A stretch of DNA of 64,000 bases from Gammaproteobacteria bacterium. GTDB taxonomy: Bacteria > Pseudomonadota > Gammaproteobacteria > Pseudomonadales > Azotimanducaceae. The notes under the pieces were generated by a model. That model was not told where the DNA came from and ran no database searches. It saw nothing but the letters and a program-made list of their open reading frames with translations. This document shows, piece after piece, positions 29,301 through 36,083 of the stretch; the first letter of the stretch is position 1, and every line of letters begins with the position of its first letter. Made by a program: the position numbers and the translations under genes. Where the stretch lies: contig JAPOWH010000019.1 in assembly GCA_026707735.1 (NCBI GenBank), forward strand, positions 1 to 64,000, in the 5' to 3' direction.

Positions 29301-29438
29301 AGGCTGTATTGGTCGGGACGCGTGATCTCGACCGGCGAGTTCTTGGCCCGACCCGCTCATGCCGAGGCGATGTACTCCCCTGAGGTCTACGGCAACTCGC
29401 GACCTCGCAGAATCGCAACACACGCAAATTTGCCCTAG
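23397..29438 (+). CDS. Bacterial alpha-2-macroglobulin, copy 1 (CWEQ thioester)
   Basis: A 2013-residue exported protein with a signal peptide of about 22 residues and no lipobox, so it is predicted to be soluble in the periplasm. An Ig-like (Big_5/SbsA type) domain follows ('VTPSGDEVPVTRGEIIIDFNK'). Next come macroglobulin domains with the MG2-type motif 'WGHTAQGLYRPGQ' near residue 663, the variable bait-like stretch at about 1227-1256, and the conserved A2M core 'LTSLWMPNLETSSDG' from about 1256. The thioester domain carries 'YPYQCWEQRLS' (Cys1476, Gln1479), and a C-terminal MG10-like domain ends the protein. Bacterial A2Ms trap proteases by covalent capture through this thioester. It is first of three tandem paralogues. 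A 727-base segment is identical to copy 2. The Shine-Dalgarno sequence is poor; ATG at 23397 is used because it gives the signal peptide. Confidence 0.93.
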   Translation: MATTIRHLAFLAILGICIQVMGQEEDTQLQVVRVTPSGDEVPVTRGEIIIDFNKNMVAFGQTDQDLTDVPVEIKPELECTWRWTSANQLTCVHEALRYTTSYVISIGTSLQALDGSMLDSTHEVSFRTASLGVFGTNSLWRSPTRPIFEISFSQPMALGTILDKVHIRDLKTSELHEVKVMHAASLPRWSQITSTFFQKNEEGEWNRSSDAERADFLHALRDGGIDRGNYAEVKQEFATRSWMVEPLAPLKPDTPYDLEVASNAKSIFASEPTTLPMHISRFEVYPAFEFLGLECLDIKGSFKQHLIDSSDNTGTRLTDCDPDRGITLLFTAPAKAHDVKYRSLISPKPDDDRNYARARFYTMQQGVLAYISRFELPGDNQDFASNDDLSKVNIGYQLTGNTTYELKVGDAPLFDVFARYLTRRTTVEFRTGPLKPRLNFLFPWLVMGVQSNLDVPVDVANLSDLRVRLAARAGSNQRWSVSRKRQRFEIPPDQIVPATLDFKNWLPSRTLQFVAAIEPIADSQYGENPTTTCIYGQVTPYDVQARIGHTSSIAWVTDLQTGQVVPDASVSLVEIRQAGGSLVAEATTNKKGIASLPGKSVFSAGERGRSWLVPSDVFDDENCLNPFPATHALYIEGPKGNSTLPLSQTLLTRSDYASSVPVPHLTVWGHTAQGLYRPGQVVQYKIFVREQTDKGLRSDETRRFRLVVTQGYGELVHHENAIEPNQFGSFHGEFTIPKSVRTDRNLRFLVMIDKGESFSSIWNAEDDSLNYSEVEYWKAFEVEVFDFDPATIYVEVSLDENEYELGDTLNASGRADLISGGQYSNAPITIETRLRSKGFVSQHPETKEFSFVSASDQYHNWTLKDFQTDSTSTDSEGVFDASLLLDIADVDYGSLTLSLGVQEDSGNIIWENTRATYFGTDRFVGLRHIEKQARVGETVTVDTVVVDQQGEPLNDLPVNLSFFRVLSHFNNNELQEKLVHTCEIAPDLASRSCSMAPSEAGQLRVVATINTADGRNQEAIQFIYVQGRVVADKREQWDNVRIANARELRDRSFNVGEFASLVVEHSVPGSMALVTVERLGILDHWVTELEGTHDVIDIPIRQHYAPIVRATVTVTTTNSVTKPRSFVAAVDQEAFPNSWTRTVDLRVKDATRLLDLQITTDKEVYAPGEKVKVEIAVNRSSFQGNQAATELAVAVVDQGVLEMSRTGIGHYDPVKGLLEGMNIDVDGYWLLWQGLSAANMSRLVADFDTTPRSNEDLTSLWMPNLETSSDGTASFEFEIGDRLTEWRIIVVAASTTEHFGLGQKSIRTNLGVEVRPVLPNQVTDGDIFDATFSVLNRSDTKRNVDVTIEADGDGTASTRTESIALEPFERKLVSATIQAQLGQYAKPLVGSIRLIAKASSGSDTDALVQEVPVRPHKRRFVSSIYGTSIDRVVAEPVEIPVDIADGTGSLEIQVAPSLINAVDDRVAQVRDYPYQCWEQRLSSAVVAAHFSKLSERMSIDWEDANQYIRDVLQSASEFQSASSGGFGYWSGESIHPDLYLSAYTALAFRWLADAGFEVPPVVLQSLLEYLEDYTVYRLPDYLSIDNSATPSLRLMLANALVQHGKGDLQLVGKLYEENKNPNLFSVAQTLEATISLDAKSNMAATLATRLTNSIGVTGDRALIQHGAVSRRNYMLSSQLKTTCSAISSFVRASDRGVPLISQERLAELVRGVMFEWNRRKFGATPHESSFCLSAVVEYAESMETVDEDFKVDVELVMDDHLSPPRLETNGSAHSLVYTTPLKPDHVGAPAELRLSQTGDSRFYYKATLRYEPAEEQSDRENFGIDIRKAYWVRSGDQWVELDDSHELNRGDVVHVGLYLDIRDQRDFVIVDDPVPGFLQPINLRLAKTSVHETLVSSVRSWGFSTDRLFAGANVRGGRQASEGPGELIPADLEGEWSVFGYSRWGFYSRQLRNDSVRFASDFLRSGRYRLYWSGRVISTGEFLARPAHAEAMYSPEVYGNSRPRRIATHANLP
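28335..29061 (+). repeat. 727-bp identical segment, copy in A2M gene 1
   Basis: By eye this segment matches 34506-35232 base for base (constant offset 6171), beginning at GCAACGAGGCTGACG and ending at CTGGCAAAGACCA. It codes for the end of the thioester domain and the following macroglobulin domain. Most codons end in G or C, unlike the flanks. Outside it, similarity falls to clearly diverged paralogue level, apart from a roughly 90% similar tract around the thioester (about 27589-27960) and another near the 3' end. This is a gene-conversion-like mosaic. Confidence 0.85.
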
Positions 29439-29496
29439 GTGGTCGCTGCCTTAGCACTCAATCGAATGTCGGACGACTGCTTGTGTAGCCGACCAG

Positions 29497-29511
29497 TTGT
29501 GCTACATTCAA
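29497..29511 (+). promoter_or_regulatory. Candidate extended -10 promoter of A2M copy 2
   Basis: TTGTGCTACATTCAA, with TGC-TACATT as an extended -10, matches the element before copy 1 in 14 of 15 positions and lies 53 bases before the TTG start at 29550. It lies in the 111-base gap between copies 1 and 2, so copy 2 may have its own promoter as well as read-through from copy 1. Confidence 0.4.
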
Positions 29512-29537
29512 AACCAGCCCAGATCTTGGTTTTTCTT

Positions 29538-29545
29538 GGGGGAGG
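29538..29545 (+). promoter_or_regulatory. Shine-Dalgarno that fixes the TTG start of A2M copy 2
   Basis: GGGGGAGG ends four bases before TTG at 29550. It is the only strong ribosome-binding site in the region, and it places the start directly at the signal peptide 'TFKLQLVFLLSLLLCGIHS'. The alternative GTG at 29439 abuts the previous stop, has no such site and would add 37 residues ahead of the signal peptide. Confidence 0.7.
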
Positions 29546-29549
29546 TCTG

Positions 29550-32500
29550 TTGACTTTCAAGCTTCAATTGGTGTTTTTGCTTTCGCTACTCCTTTGCGGA
29601 ATCCATTCTCTGGGGGATGAAGAAGACAAAAAACTTGAAGTAGTTGGCGTTACACCATTTGGCAACGAAGTGCCTGTCACTAGAGGCGAAGTCATCATCG
29701 AATTCAACAAGAGAATGGTTTCCCTTGGTCAGATTGACAAGGAGCTTTCTGATGATCCCGTGGAAATCAAACCGTCCCTGTGGTGCAAATGGCGTTGGAC
29801 GAGTCCAAAGCAACTGACTTGCACACATCGCGATTACTTGAGGGACACGACGACATACGTCATTTCAATAGGTACGTCATTTGAGTCTCTCGATGGCTCA
29901 ACGCTTGCCAATGACGTCGAACTTACGTTTCGGACTGCATCGCTGGGAGTCCATGGGACCTACGATACGTGGCGAAACCCAACCCAACCGATTTTCGATG
30001 TGACATTCACACAGCCCATGTCTCTGGATACCGTACTCAAACACTTGCAGATCAGAAACGTACAAAGTTCCGAGATACAGCAAATCAAGGTCGTAAACGG
30101 CCCAATCCCACGATATCCTTGGGAATCCAATCGTCGCTACTTCCGCCAAAACGAAGACGCTTCGTGGAGAACTGCCAGTCCGAATGAAGAAGAGGAGCTA
30201 CTTCAGCTTCTTGGCGATGGTGACAGCGACCAGGAGCGTCACAGGGCCGACATGCCTAAGATTGCGTCCAAGGAATGGACCGTTGAAGCGCTAAGTCCAC
30301 TGGAGGTGGGTGCTACTTACGATCTGGAAGTTGCACCGGGCGCAAAGTCTATATTCGCTTCCGAGCCCACAGCCGACACTTTGCGAGTTACTAGCGTCGA
30401 AGCATTTGGAGGCTTTAAATTCGTTGGCCTGGAATGTATCAATAAGAACGGGACCTTCGAGAAGCACCTTGTCAATAGCGACAAGAGTAAATCAAGACCG
30501 TTGCGCGACTGCGACCCCGATGCTGGAATCTCCCTGTTGTTTACATCGCCGGCAATTCAGAGTGATGCCCGCACCGGTGTTTCCATATCGCCTGAGCCCG
30601 AAGTTAATGGCAATTACGACGTGTACTTGGAAGCCAGATTTGATGCCTACTCATGGGCCGTTTGGCGACGACACGGATTGATTCGGATAGTTGGAACTGA
30701 AGAATTTTGGTCCCGAGGCACTTTTGACTTAGACGATAACCTCAGCAAGATACATTTTGGATACCAATTCGATGGAAATACCACCTACAAAATAGACATT
30801 GGAGCCGAAAAAATTCGCGATGCGTTTGGCCGCACGTTAGAAGCACCCATCGAGATTGAATTCCGCACTAGTGCGCTTAAACCAAGGCTACTCGTCGAAA
30901 GTCCAGTAGTAATTGGCCCACAAGTAAGTCCTGAAGTGCCGATTAAGGTAGCGAATCTTCGCGACTTGCGTGTTCAGGTTGCCAACCAGCTCCCTACCGA
31001 ATTTGGCTGGTTGGTGAAGAGCAATCGACATAGGCTTGCTACGGCCACGGATCAAGTCATTCCCATCAGATTGAATCTCAGAGATTGGCTAAGCGAAGCC
31101 AAAACTCCATTTGTAGCATTGGTAACTCCGTCGGCAATTCCTCGTTTCGGCGAGGATCCTAGCGCGAGATGCATTGTGGGACAGGCCACTCAATACAACG
31201 TATGGGCTCGAATAGGCTATACCTCTTCCCTAGTTTGGCTAACAGACCTTGTATCTGGCCAAGTGGTGCAAGATGTGCCTGTATCGCTAGTAGCCTCGCT
31301 GGACAATTCTCAGCTGCCAATCAATAAAGTACTGACGGACAGCGATGGCGTTGCAAACCTCCCTGGCCGAATTCAATTGCCACAGGTTGTCAAGAAAGAT
31401 CGGCGTTGGGAATTGCCTGACGAGTTCAAGGACTTGAATTGCTTGAATTACTTCGATGCAGATCATTTCCTGAGAATCGACGAACCCGATGGATCTACTA
31501 TTGTTCCATTGAACAAATTCACTCGGGACCGAGATTGGGACTTCGGCCACATTTCACGAGATCTACATCTAGCGGTATGGGGGCACACAGCTCAAGGAAT
31601 CTACCGACCCGAACAACTTGTGGAATACAAAATATTCGTGCGTGAACTCTCAGCTGAAGGATTGCAATCGAACAAGAATCGCCTCTATCACCTCATTGCA
31701 TTTCAGCAAGATGAATTGGTTTTTCACCAAAACGGCATCGAACTGAATGATGTTGGTGCGTTTCACGGTGAGTTCCAGATCCCGAAGACCCTTGTGGGAA
31801 CATTGAGCTTCTTCGTTGTGGTCGACAACGGAGAGGACCTTGGGACTTTATGGGATGCCGACTATGGGTGGCTGCGTTTTGAGCACGAGTCGTGGCATGC
31901 ATTTGACGTCGAAGTCTTGGATTTCGACCCGGCGACGATTCTTGTAACGAGCAAACTTGACAAAGACGAATACATGCATGGCGAAGATCTAGAAATTGAG
32001 AGCCAATCAAATCTCCTTTCAGGTGGCCCCTATACAAACGCTCCTGTAGTAATCGAAGCTTCACTACGAGCCAAGAGTTTCGTTTCCCAACACCCGAAAA
32101 CGAATAAGTTTCGTTTTTGGTCTGAACACGGGCGGCGCGAGCATTGGGAGTTCAACGATTTTCAAACTCCTAGCAGCACAACTGACACTAGAGGCGAGTT
32201 CTCAGCATCTCTAAATTTAGACTCCAGATCTGTCGTATACGGTGAATTGACTGTTTCGTTGGGTGTACAGGAAGATAGTGGAGAAGTCATTTGGGATTTT
32301 GAGCGCGCCAAGTATCGTAGTGCGAACAGGTTCGTGGGCGTTTACCACGACGAAACTTCTGCTCACGTGGGCGAGGCAGTTTCCGTGGAAGCTGTTGTGG
32401 TCGCGCCAAACGGCCAGCCAAAGAATGATCTACCCATCACGCTTGAGTTTTATCGGGTCCTCTACCAAGGAAGCTTCAACTCGGGAACCAAAACGTTGGT

Positions 32501-35500
32501 CCATGTCTGTGAACTAACCGTGAATAACAGCAGGAAGTCTTGCACTATGATTCCCGAGACATCTGGCTTGTACCATGCGGTCGCAACGATCCAAACCGCG
32601 GGGAATGTTAATCAGGAGGCGGTCACCGCAATATACGTTAGCGGTCAAACACATGCGATTGAGGCCAATGAGCGCGATTACATGCGCATTGCAAACAGGG
32701 ACGAGTTGGCGATGCGAGAGTTTGTCGCTGGAGAAGTTGCCTCAATTGCGATCGAACACTCATTTCCAGGATCGCAAGCACTACTTGCGATCGAGCAGCT
32801 TGGCATATTGGAACACAAGGTAGTTGAGTTGACGGGAAACCTCCACGTTGTTGATATTCCCATATCAAACGCTTTTGCACCCTCTGTCCGCGTCAGTGTA
32901 ACAGTAGCGACTGTCGATTCACAAGAAAAACCACAGGTATTGGTGGCAGCTCAAAACCTAGAAAAATTCCCCAACTCCTGGGCTCGTTCCGTACGCCTCG
33001 ATGTGCGAAACTCATTAAAGCCCCTCGACTTGGAAATTACTACGGATAAGAATGTCTACGAGCCTGGAGACTTAGTTGAGGTAGACGTTGCGGTACGCGA
33101 TGGCTCCGTATCTCCAATGTCGTCACTGACAGAATTGTCTGTGGCCGTTGTAGACAGAGGCGTATTGGAGATGTCACGGACGGGAATCAAGCATTATGAC
33201 CCGATTCAAGGGTTGCTGCAAGAAACGAATATCGACGTTCAAGGACATTGGCTACTGTCAGACCAATGGCGTTACAGCTATTTGTCTGTGGCCGACTCTG
33301 AGGATTTTGATGAACCGACTCCACGGGCGAACCAGGATCTTACAAGCTTTTGGTTGCCGAATGTTGAAGTTGATAACGACGGAACGGCAAGCTTCGAGTT
33401 TGAGGTAGGCGACAGGCTGACCGAATGGCGGATAGTTGTCGTGGCCGCAACCGCGACGGATAGGTTTGGCTTAGGCGTGAAGTCCATCAAGACCAATCTG
33501 GGCATTGAAGTGCAACCAGTACTACCAAATCAGGTAACTGATCGGGATGTGTTCGACGCTAGCTTTTCCGTACTAAATCGCGGAGATAGCACCCGGAAAG
33601 TTACGGTAGAAGTCGTGGCCGAAGGCCACGTTGAGCCGTATTTTCACACTGAATCCTTAGTGCTGGCTCCATTTGAAAGACGACTAGTTTCTCCGAGAAC
33701 TCAAGCAAAATTTAACAGAAATAGAAACGTGTCGACAGGAACTATCAGGCTTCTCGCCACGGCTTCCTCCGGTAGCGATACCGATGCGCTGGTGCAGGAT
33801 GTTCCCGTGCATCCGCGCAAGCGGCATTTTGTCAGTTCGATCTACGGCACATCGATCGATCAAATGGTCGCTGAGCCAGTTGAATTCCCCGCGGACATTG
33901 CCGACGGAACCGGTTCGCTGGAAATACAAATCGTTCCCTCGCTGATCAATGCCCTGGAAGACCGCGTGGCGCAGGTGCGCGACTATCCCTACCAATGCTG
34001 GGAGCAACGTCTTAGCTCTGCGGTCGTTGCGGCGCAGTTCTCCAAGTTGAGCAAGCGGATGAGCATCGATTGGGAGGACGCAAGTCAATATATCCAGGAC
34101 GTGCTGCAATCCGCAATTGAGTTTCAGTCTGAATCGGGCGCGTTCGGCTATTGGAATGGACAAGAAGCGAACACAGATCTCTACCTTTCGGCATATACGG
34201 CTCTGGCATTCTCGTGGTTGTCAGATGCGGGCTACCACATACCAGTGACCGTGTTGGAGAAATTGCTTGACTTCCTCGCCGACCAGGGCATGTATAGGCT
34301 TCCAGACCATATCAGATGGGACAAAACGGCCGACTCCTCATTGAGGTTAATGGTGGCAAATGCGTTGGCGCAGCACCAAAAGGGAAGTTGGGGTCTTGTG
34401 TCTAGAATATACACCGAGAGCGCCGATTCCAGCCTCTTTGCGATGGCGCAGTCTCTCGAAGCCGCCATCGAGCTGGATCAGCCGCCGGATGTACTCACTC
34501 CTCTTGCAACGAGGCTGACGAACAGCATTGGTGTGACTGGCGATCGAGCGTTGATCCAGCACGGCGCGGTCAGCAGACGGAACTACATGCTTTCGAGCCA
34601 GTTGAAGACCACGTGCAGCGCCATCTCCTCCTTTGTCCGCGCCAGCGACCGAGGCGTGCCGCTGATCTCCCAGGAAAGGCTGGCGGAACTGGTCCGGGGC
34701 GTGATGTTCGAATGGAACCGACGGAAGTTCGGAGCCACGCCCCACGAGTCCTCGTTCTGCCTGAGCGCAGTCGTGGAGTACGCCGAGAGCATGGAGACCG
34801 TGGACGAGGACTTCAAGGTGGACGTGGAGCTGGTGATGGACGATCACTTGAGCCCGCCTCGACTCGAGACCAACGGATCGGCGCACTCGCTCGTCTACAC
34901 GACTCCGCTGAAGCCCGACCACGTCGGGGCGCCCGCCGAGCTGCGGCTGAGCCAGACCGGCGACTCGAGGTTCTACTACAAGGCGACGCTTCGCTACGAG
35001 CCCGCCGAGGAGCAGTCCGACCGGGAGAACTTCGGGATCGACATCCGCAAGGCCTACTGGGTCAGGAGCGGAGATCAATGGGTCGAGCTGGACGACTCCC
35101 ACGAGCTGAACAGGGGAGACGTGGTTCACGTGGGGCTCTATCTCGACATCCGCGACCAGCGCGACTTCGTGATCGTCGACGATCCCGTGCCGGGATTCCT
35201 GCAGCCCATCAATCTACGCCTGGCAAAGACCAATGCGCGCGAGATCCAGGCGACAAATGACAGATACGGCAAGCTTGTCCCAGCTGAGATAGCGGGCGAT
35301 TGGAACGTTTTGGGCTCATCCCGGTGGGGCTTCTACAATCGCCAGTTGCGCAATGACAGCGTCCGGTTCGCGAGCGACTTCCTGCCATCGGGACGCTATC
35401 GGCTGTATTGGTCGGGACGCGTGATCTCGACGGGCGAGTTCGTGGCGCGGCCTGCTCACGCCGAGGCGATGTACTCGCCCGAGGTATACGGCAACTCAAG

Positions 35501-35531
35501 ACGTCAGAGGATAGCAACAAACGCGGATTAG
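29550..35531 (+). CDS. Bacterial alpha-2-macroglobulin, copy 2 (CWEQ thioester)
   Basis: A 1993-residue exported paralogue of copy 1 with the same domain order: signal peptide, Ig-like domain ('VTPFGNEVPVTRGEVIIEFNK'), macroglobulin domains with 'WGHTAQGIYRPEQ', a divergent bait-like stretch, the A2M core ('LTSFWLPNVEVDNDG'), a thioester domain with 'YPYQCWEQRLS' (Cys1483, Gln1486) and an MG10-like C-terminus ending in 'MYSPEVYGNSRRQRI'. The first two thirds are clearly diverged from copy 1, whereas 34506-35232 is identical to it. The TTG start is chosen from the strong GGGGGAGG; the frame is open back to a GTG at 29439. The protein should be a periplasmic thioester-dependent protease trap; the target protease is unknown. 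Confidence 0.93.
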   Translation: MTFKLQLVFLLSLLLCGIHSLGDEEDKKLEVVGVTPFGNEVPVTRGEVIIEFNKRMVSLGQIDKELSDDPVEIKPSLWCKWRWTSPKQLTCTHRDYLRDTTTYVISIGTSFESLDGSTLANDVELTFRTASLGVHGTYDTWRNPTQPIFDVTFTQPMSLDTVLKHLQIRNVQSSEIQQIKVVNGPIPRYPWESNRRYFRQNEDASWRTASPNEEEELLQLLGDGDSDQERHRADMPKIASKEWTVEALSPLEVGATYDLEVAPGAKSIFASEPTADTLRVTSVEAFGGFKFVGLECINKNGTFEKHLVNSDKSKSRPLRDCDPDAGISLLFTSPAIQSDARTGVSISPEPEVNGNYDVYLEARFDAYSWAVWRRHGLIRIVGTEEFWSRGTFDLDDNLSKIHFGYQFDGNTTYKIDIGAEKIRDAFGRTLEAPIEIEFRTSALKPRLLVESPVVIGPQVSPEVPIKVANLRDLRVQVANQLPTEFGWLVKSNRHRLATATDQVIPIRLNLRDWLSEAKTPFVALVTPSAIPRFGEDPSARCIVGQATQYNVWARIGYTSSLVWLTDLVSGQVVQDVPVSLVASLDNSQLPINKVLTDSDGVANLPGRIQLPQVVKKDRRWELPDEFKDLNCLNYFDADHFLRIDEPDGSTIVPLNKFTRDRDWDFGHISRDLHLAVWGHTAQGIYRPEQLVEYKIFVRELSAEGLQSNKNRLYHLIAFQQDELVFHQNGIELNDVGAFHGEFQIPKTLVGTLSFFVVVDNGEDLGTLWDADYGWLRFEHESWHAFDVEVLDFDPATILVTSKLDKDEYMHGEDLEIESQSNLLSGGPYTNAPVVIEASLRAKSFVSQHPKTNKFRFWSEHGRREHWEFNDFQTPSSTTDTRGEFSASLNLDSRSVVYGELTVSLGVQEDSGEVIWDFERAKYRSANRFVGVYHDETSAHVGEAVSVEAVVVAPNGQPKNDLPITLEFYRVLYQGSFNSGTKTLVHVCELTVNNSRKSCTMIPETSGLYHAVATIQTAGNVNQEAVTAIYVSGQTHAIEANERDYMRIANRDELAMREFVAGEVASIAIEHSFPGSQALLAIEQLGILEHKVVELTGNLHVVDIPISNAFAPSVRVSVTVATVDSQEKPQVLVAAQNLEKFPNSWARSVRLDVRNSLKPLDLEITTDKNVYEPGDLVEVDVAVRDGSVSPMSSLTELSVAVVDRGVLEMSRTGIKHYDPIQGLLQETNIDVQGHWLLSDQWRYSYLSVADSEDFDEPTPRANQDLTSFWLPNVEVDNDGTASFEFEVGDRLTEWRIVVVAATATDRFGLGVKSIKTNLGIEVQPVLPNQVTDRDVFDASFSVLNRGDSTRKVTVEVVAEGHVEPYFHTESLVLAPFERRLVSPRTQAKFNRNRNVSTGTIRLLATASSGSDTDALVQDVPVHPRKRHFVSSIYGTSIDQMVAEPVEFPADIADGTGSLEIQIVPSLINALEDRVAQVRDYPYQCWEQRLSSAVVAAQFSKLSKRMSIDWEDASQYIQDVLQSAIEFQSESGAFGYWNGQEANTDLYLSAYTALAFSWLSDAGYHIPVTVLEKLLDFLADQGMYRLPDHIRWDKTADSSLRLMVANALAQHQKGSWGLVSRIYTESADSSLFAMAQSLEAAIELDQPPDVLTPLATRLTNSIGVTGDRALIQHGAVSRRNYMLSSQLKTTCSAISSFVRASDRGVPLISQERLAELVRGVMFEWNRRKFGATPHESSFCLSAVVEYAESMETVDEDFKVDVELVMDDHLSPPRLETNGSAHSLVYTTPLKPDHVGAPAELRLSQTGDSRFYYKATLRYEPAEEQSDRENFGIDIRKAYWVRSGDQWVELDDSHELNRGDVVHVGLYLDIRDQRDFVIVDDPVPGFLQPINLRLAKTNAREIQATNDRYGKLVPAEIAGDWNVLGSSRWGFYNRQLRNDSVRFASDFLPSGRYRLYWSGRVISTGEFVARPAHAEAMYSPEVYGNSRRQRIATNAD
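34506..35232 (+). repeat. 727-bp identical segment, copy in A2M gene 2
   Basis: Second copy of the segment at 28335-29061, identical by eye over 727 bases, with strongly G/C-ending codons. The first mismatch after it is at 35233 (A against G at 29062). Copy 3 has no matching GC3-rich sequence at the equivalent place, so homogenisation involved only copies 1 and 2. Confidence 0.85.
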
Positions 35532-35609
35532 GTATTGAGAGTGCGCTCTGAATCTGTTTGCAGGATCAATTGGAGTGGATCTTTGGTATTCCAAGACGCG
35601 TGCGGCTTC

Positions 35610-36083
35610 ATGATTCGAGTCTGGAGACCATTGACGCTTTGCTGCGTCTTGTTGTACGCGTTTATCGGGTCAACTGACCAAGAAGAATCTACTCCGCTCG
35701 AGGTTGTCAAGGTTACCCCTTTGGGTGGAGGTGTTTCAACGACCATGGGGCGAATCACCATTGAATTCAATAAACCCATGTTGGCACTTGGGGAACGGTT
35801 TCAGGAATTTAACGAGATTCCAATTGAGATAACTCCTAGCGTTGCTTGTACCTGGCGGGCGTTCAGTATGTACGAGTTTACATGTCTCCTTGACGACGAC
35901 CTCCTACCTGAGACAACCTATACGATAAAAGTCTTGGGAACCGCAGAGTCCTTGGATGGGTCAGTGCTCACCAACGGTCATGAATCCGTCTTCACAACAG
36001 TTCTCCTTGCGGTCGAACAAGACTGGATGTTTTGGAAAAGCCTACCAAAACGGTCGTTCGACTCTGGTTTTCTCACCCCGTAA
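35610..36083 (+). CDS. Alpha-2-macroglobulin copy 3, N-terminal fragment before frameshift
   Basis: This frame holds the signal peptide (MIRVWRPLTLCCVLLYAFIGS) and the Ig-like domain ('VTPLGGGVSTTMGRITIEFNK') of the third A2M paralogue. It then runs out of homology at about 36041 and stops at 36083. Comparison with copies 1 and 2 (W-R-S-P-T-R-P) shows that homology jumps to the -1 frame after 'FWKS', as expected if one C was lost in AAAAGCC(C)TACC. The ATG at 35610 gives the signal peptide directly; a TTG at 35535 is also in frame. The rest of the protein is the next entry. Joined, they give about 1995 residues, the same size as copies 1 and 2. Confidence 0.8.
   Translation: MIRVWRPLTLCCVLLYAFIGSTDQEESTPLEVVKVTPLGGGVSTTMGRITIEFNKPMLALGERFQEFNEIPIEITPSVACTWRAFSMYEFTCLLDDDLLPETTYTIKVLGTAESLDGSVLTNGHESVFTTVLLAVEQDWMFWKSLPKRSFDSGFLTP

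Noticed and set aside
29439-29550. GTG at 29439 as the start of A2M copy 2
   Set aside because: It directly abuts the stop of copy 1 and would put 37 residues before the signal peptide. The GGGGGAGG before TTG 29550 is much better placed.
36033-36041. Programmed -1 ribosomal frameshift in A2M copy 3
   Set aside because: The zero-frame sequence TGG AAA AGC has no X-XXY-YYZ slippery heptamer, so a lost base or sequencing error is simpler.
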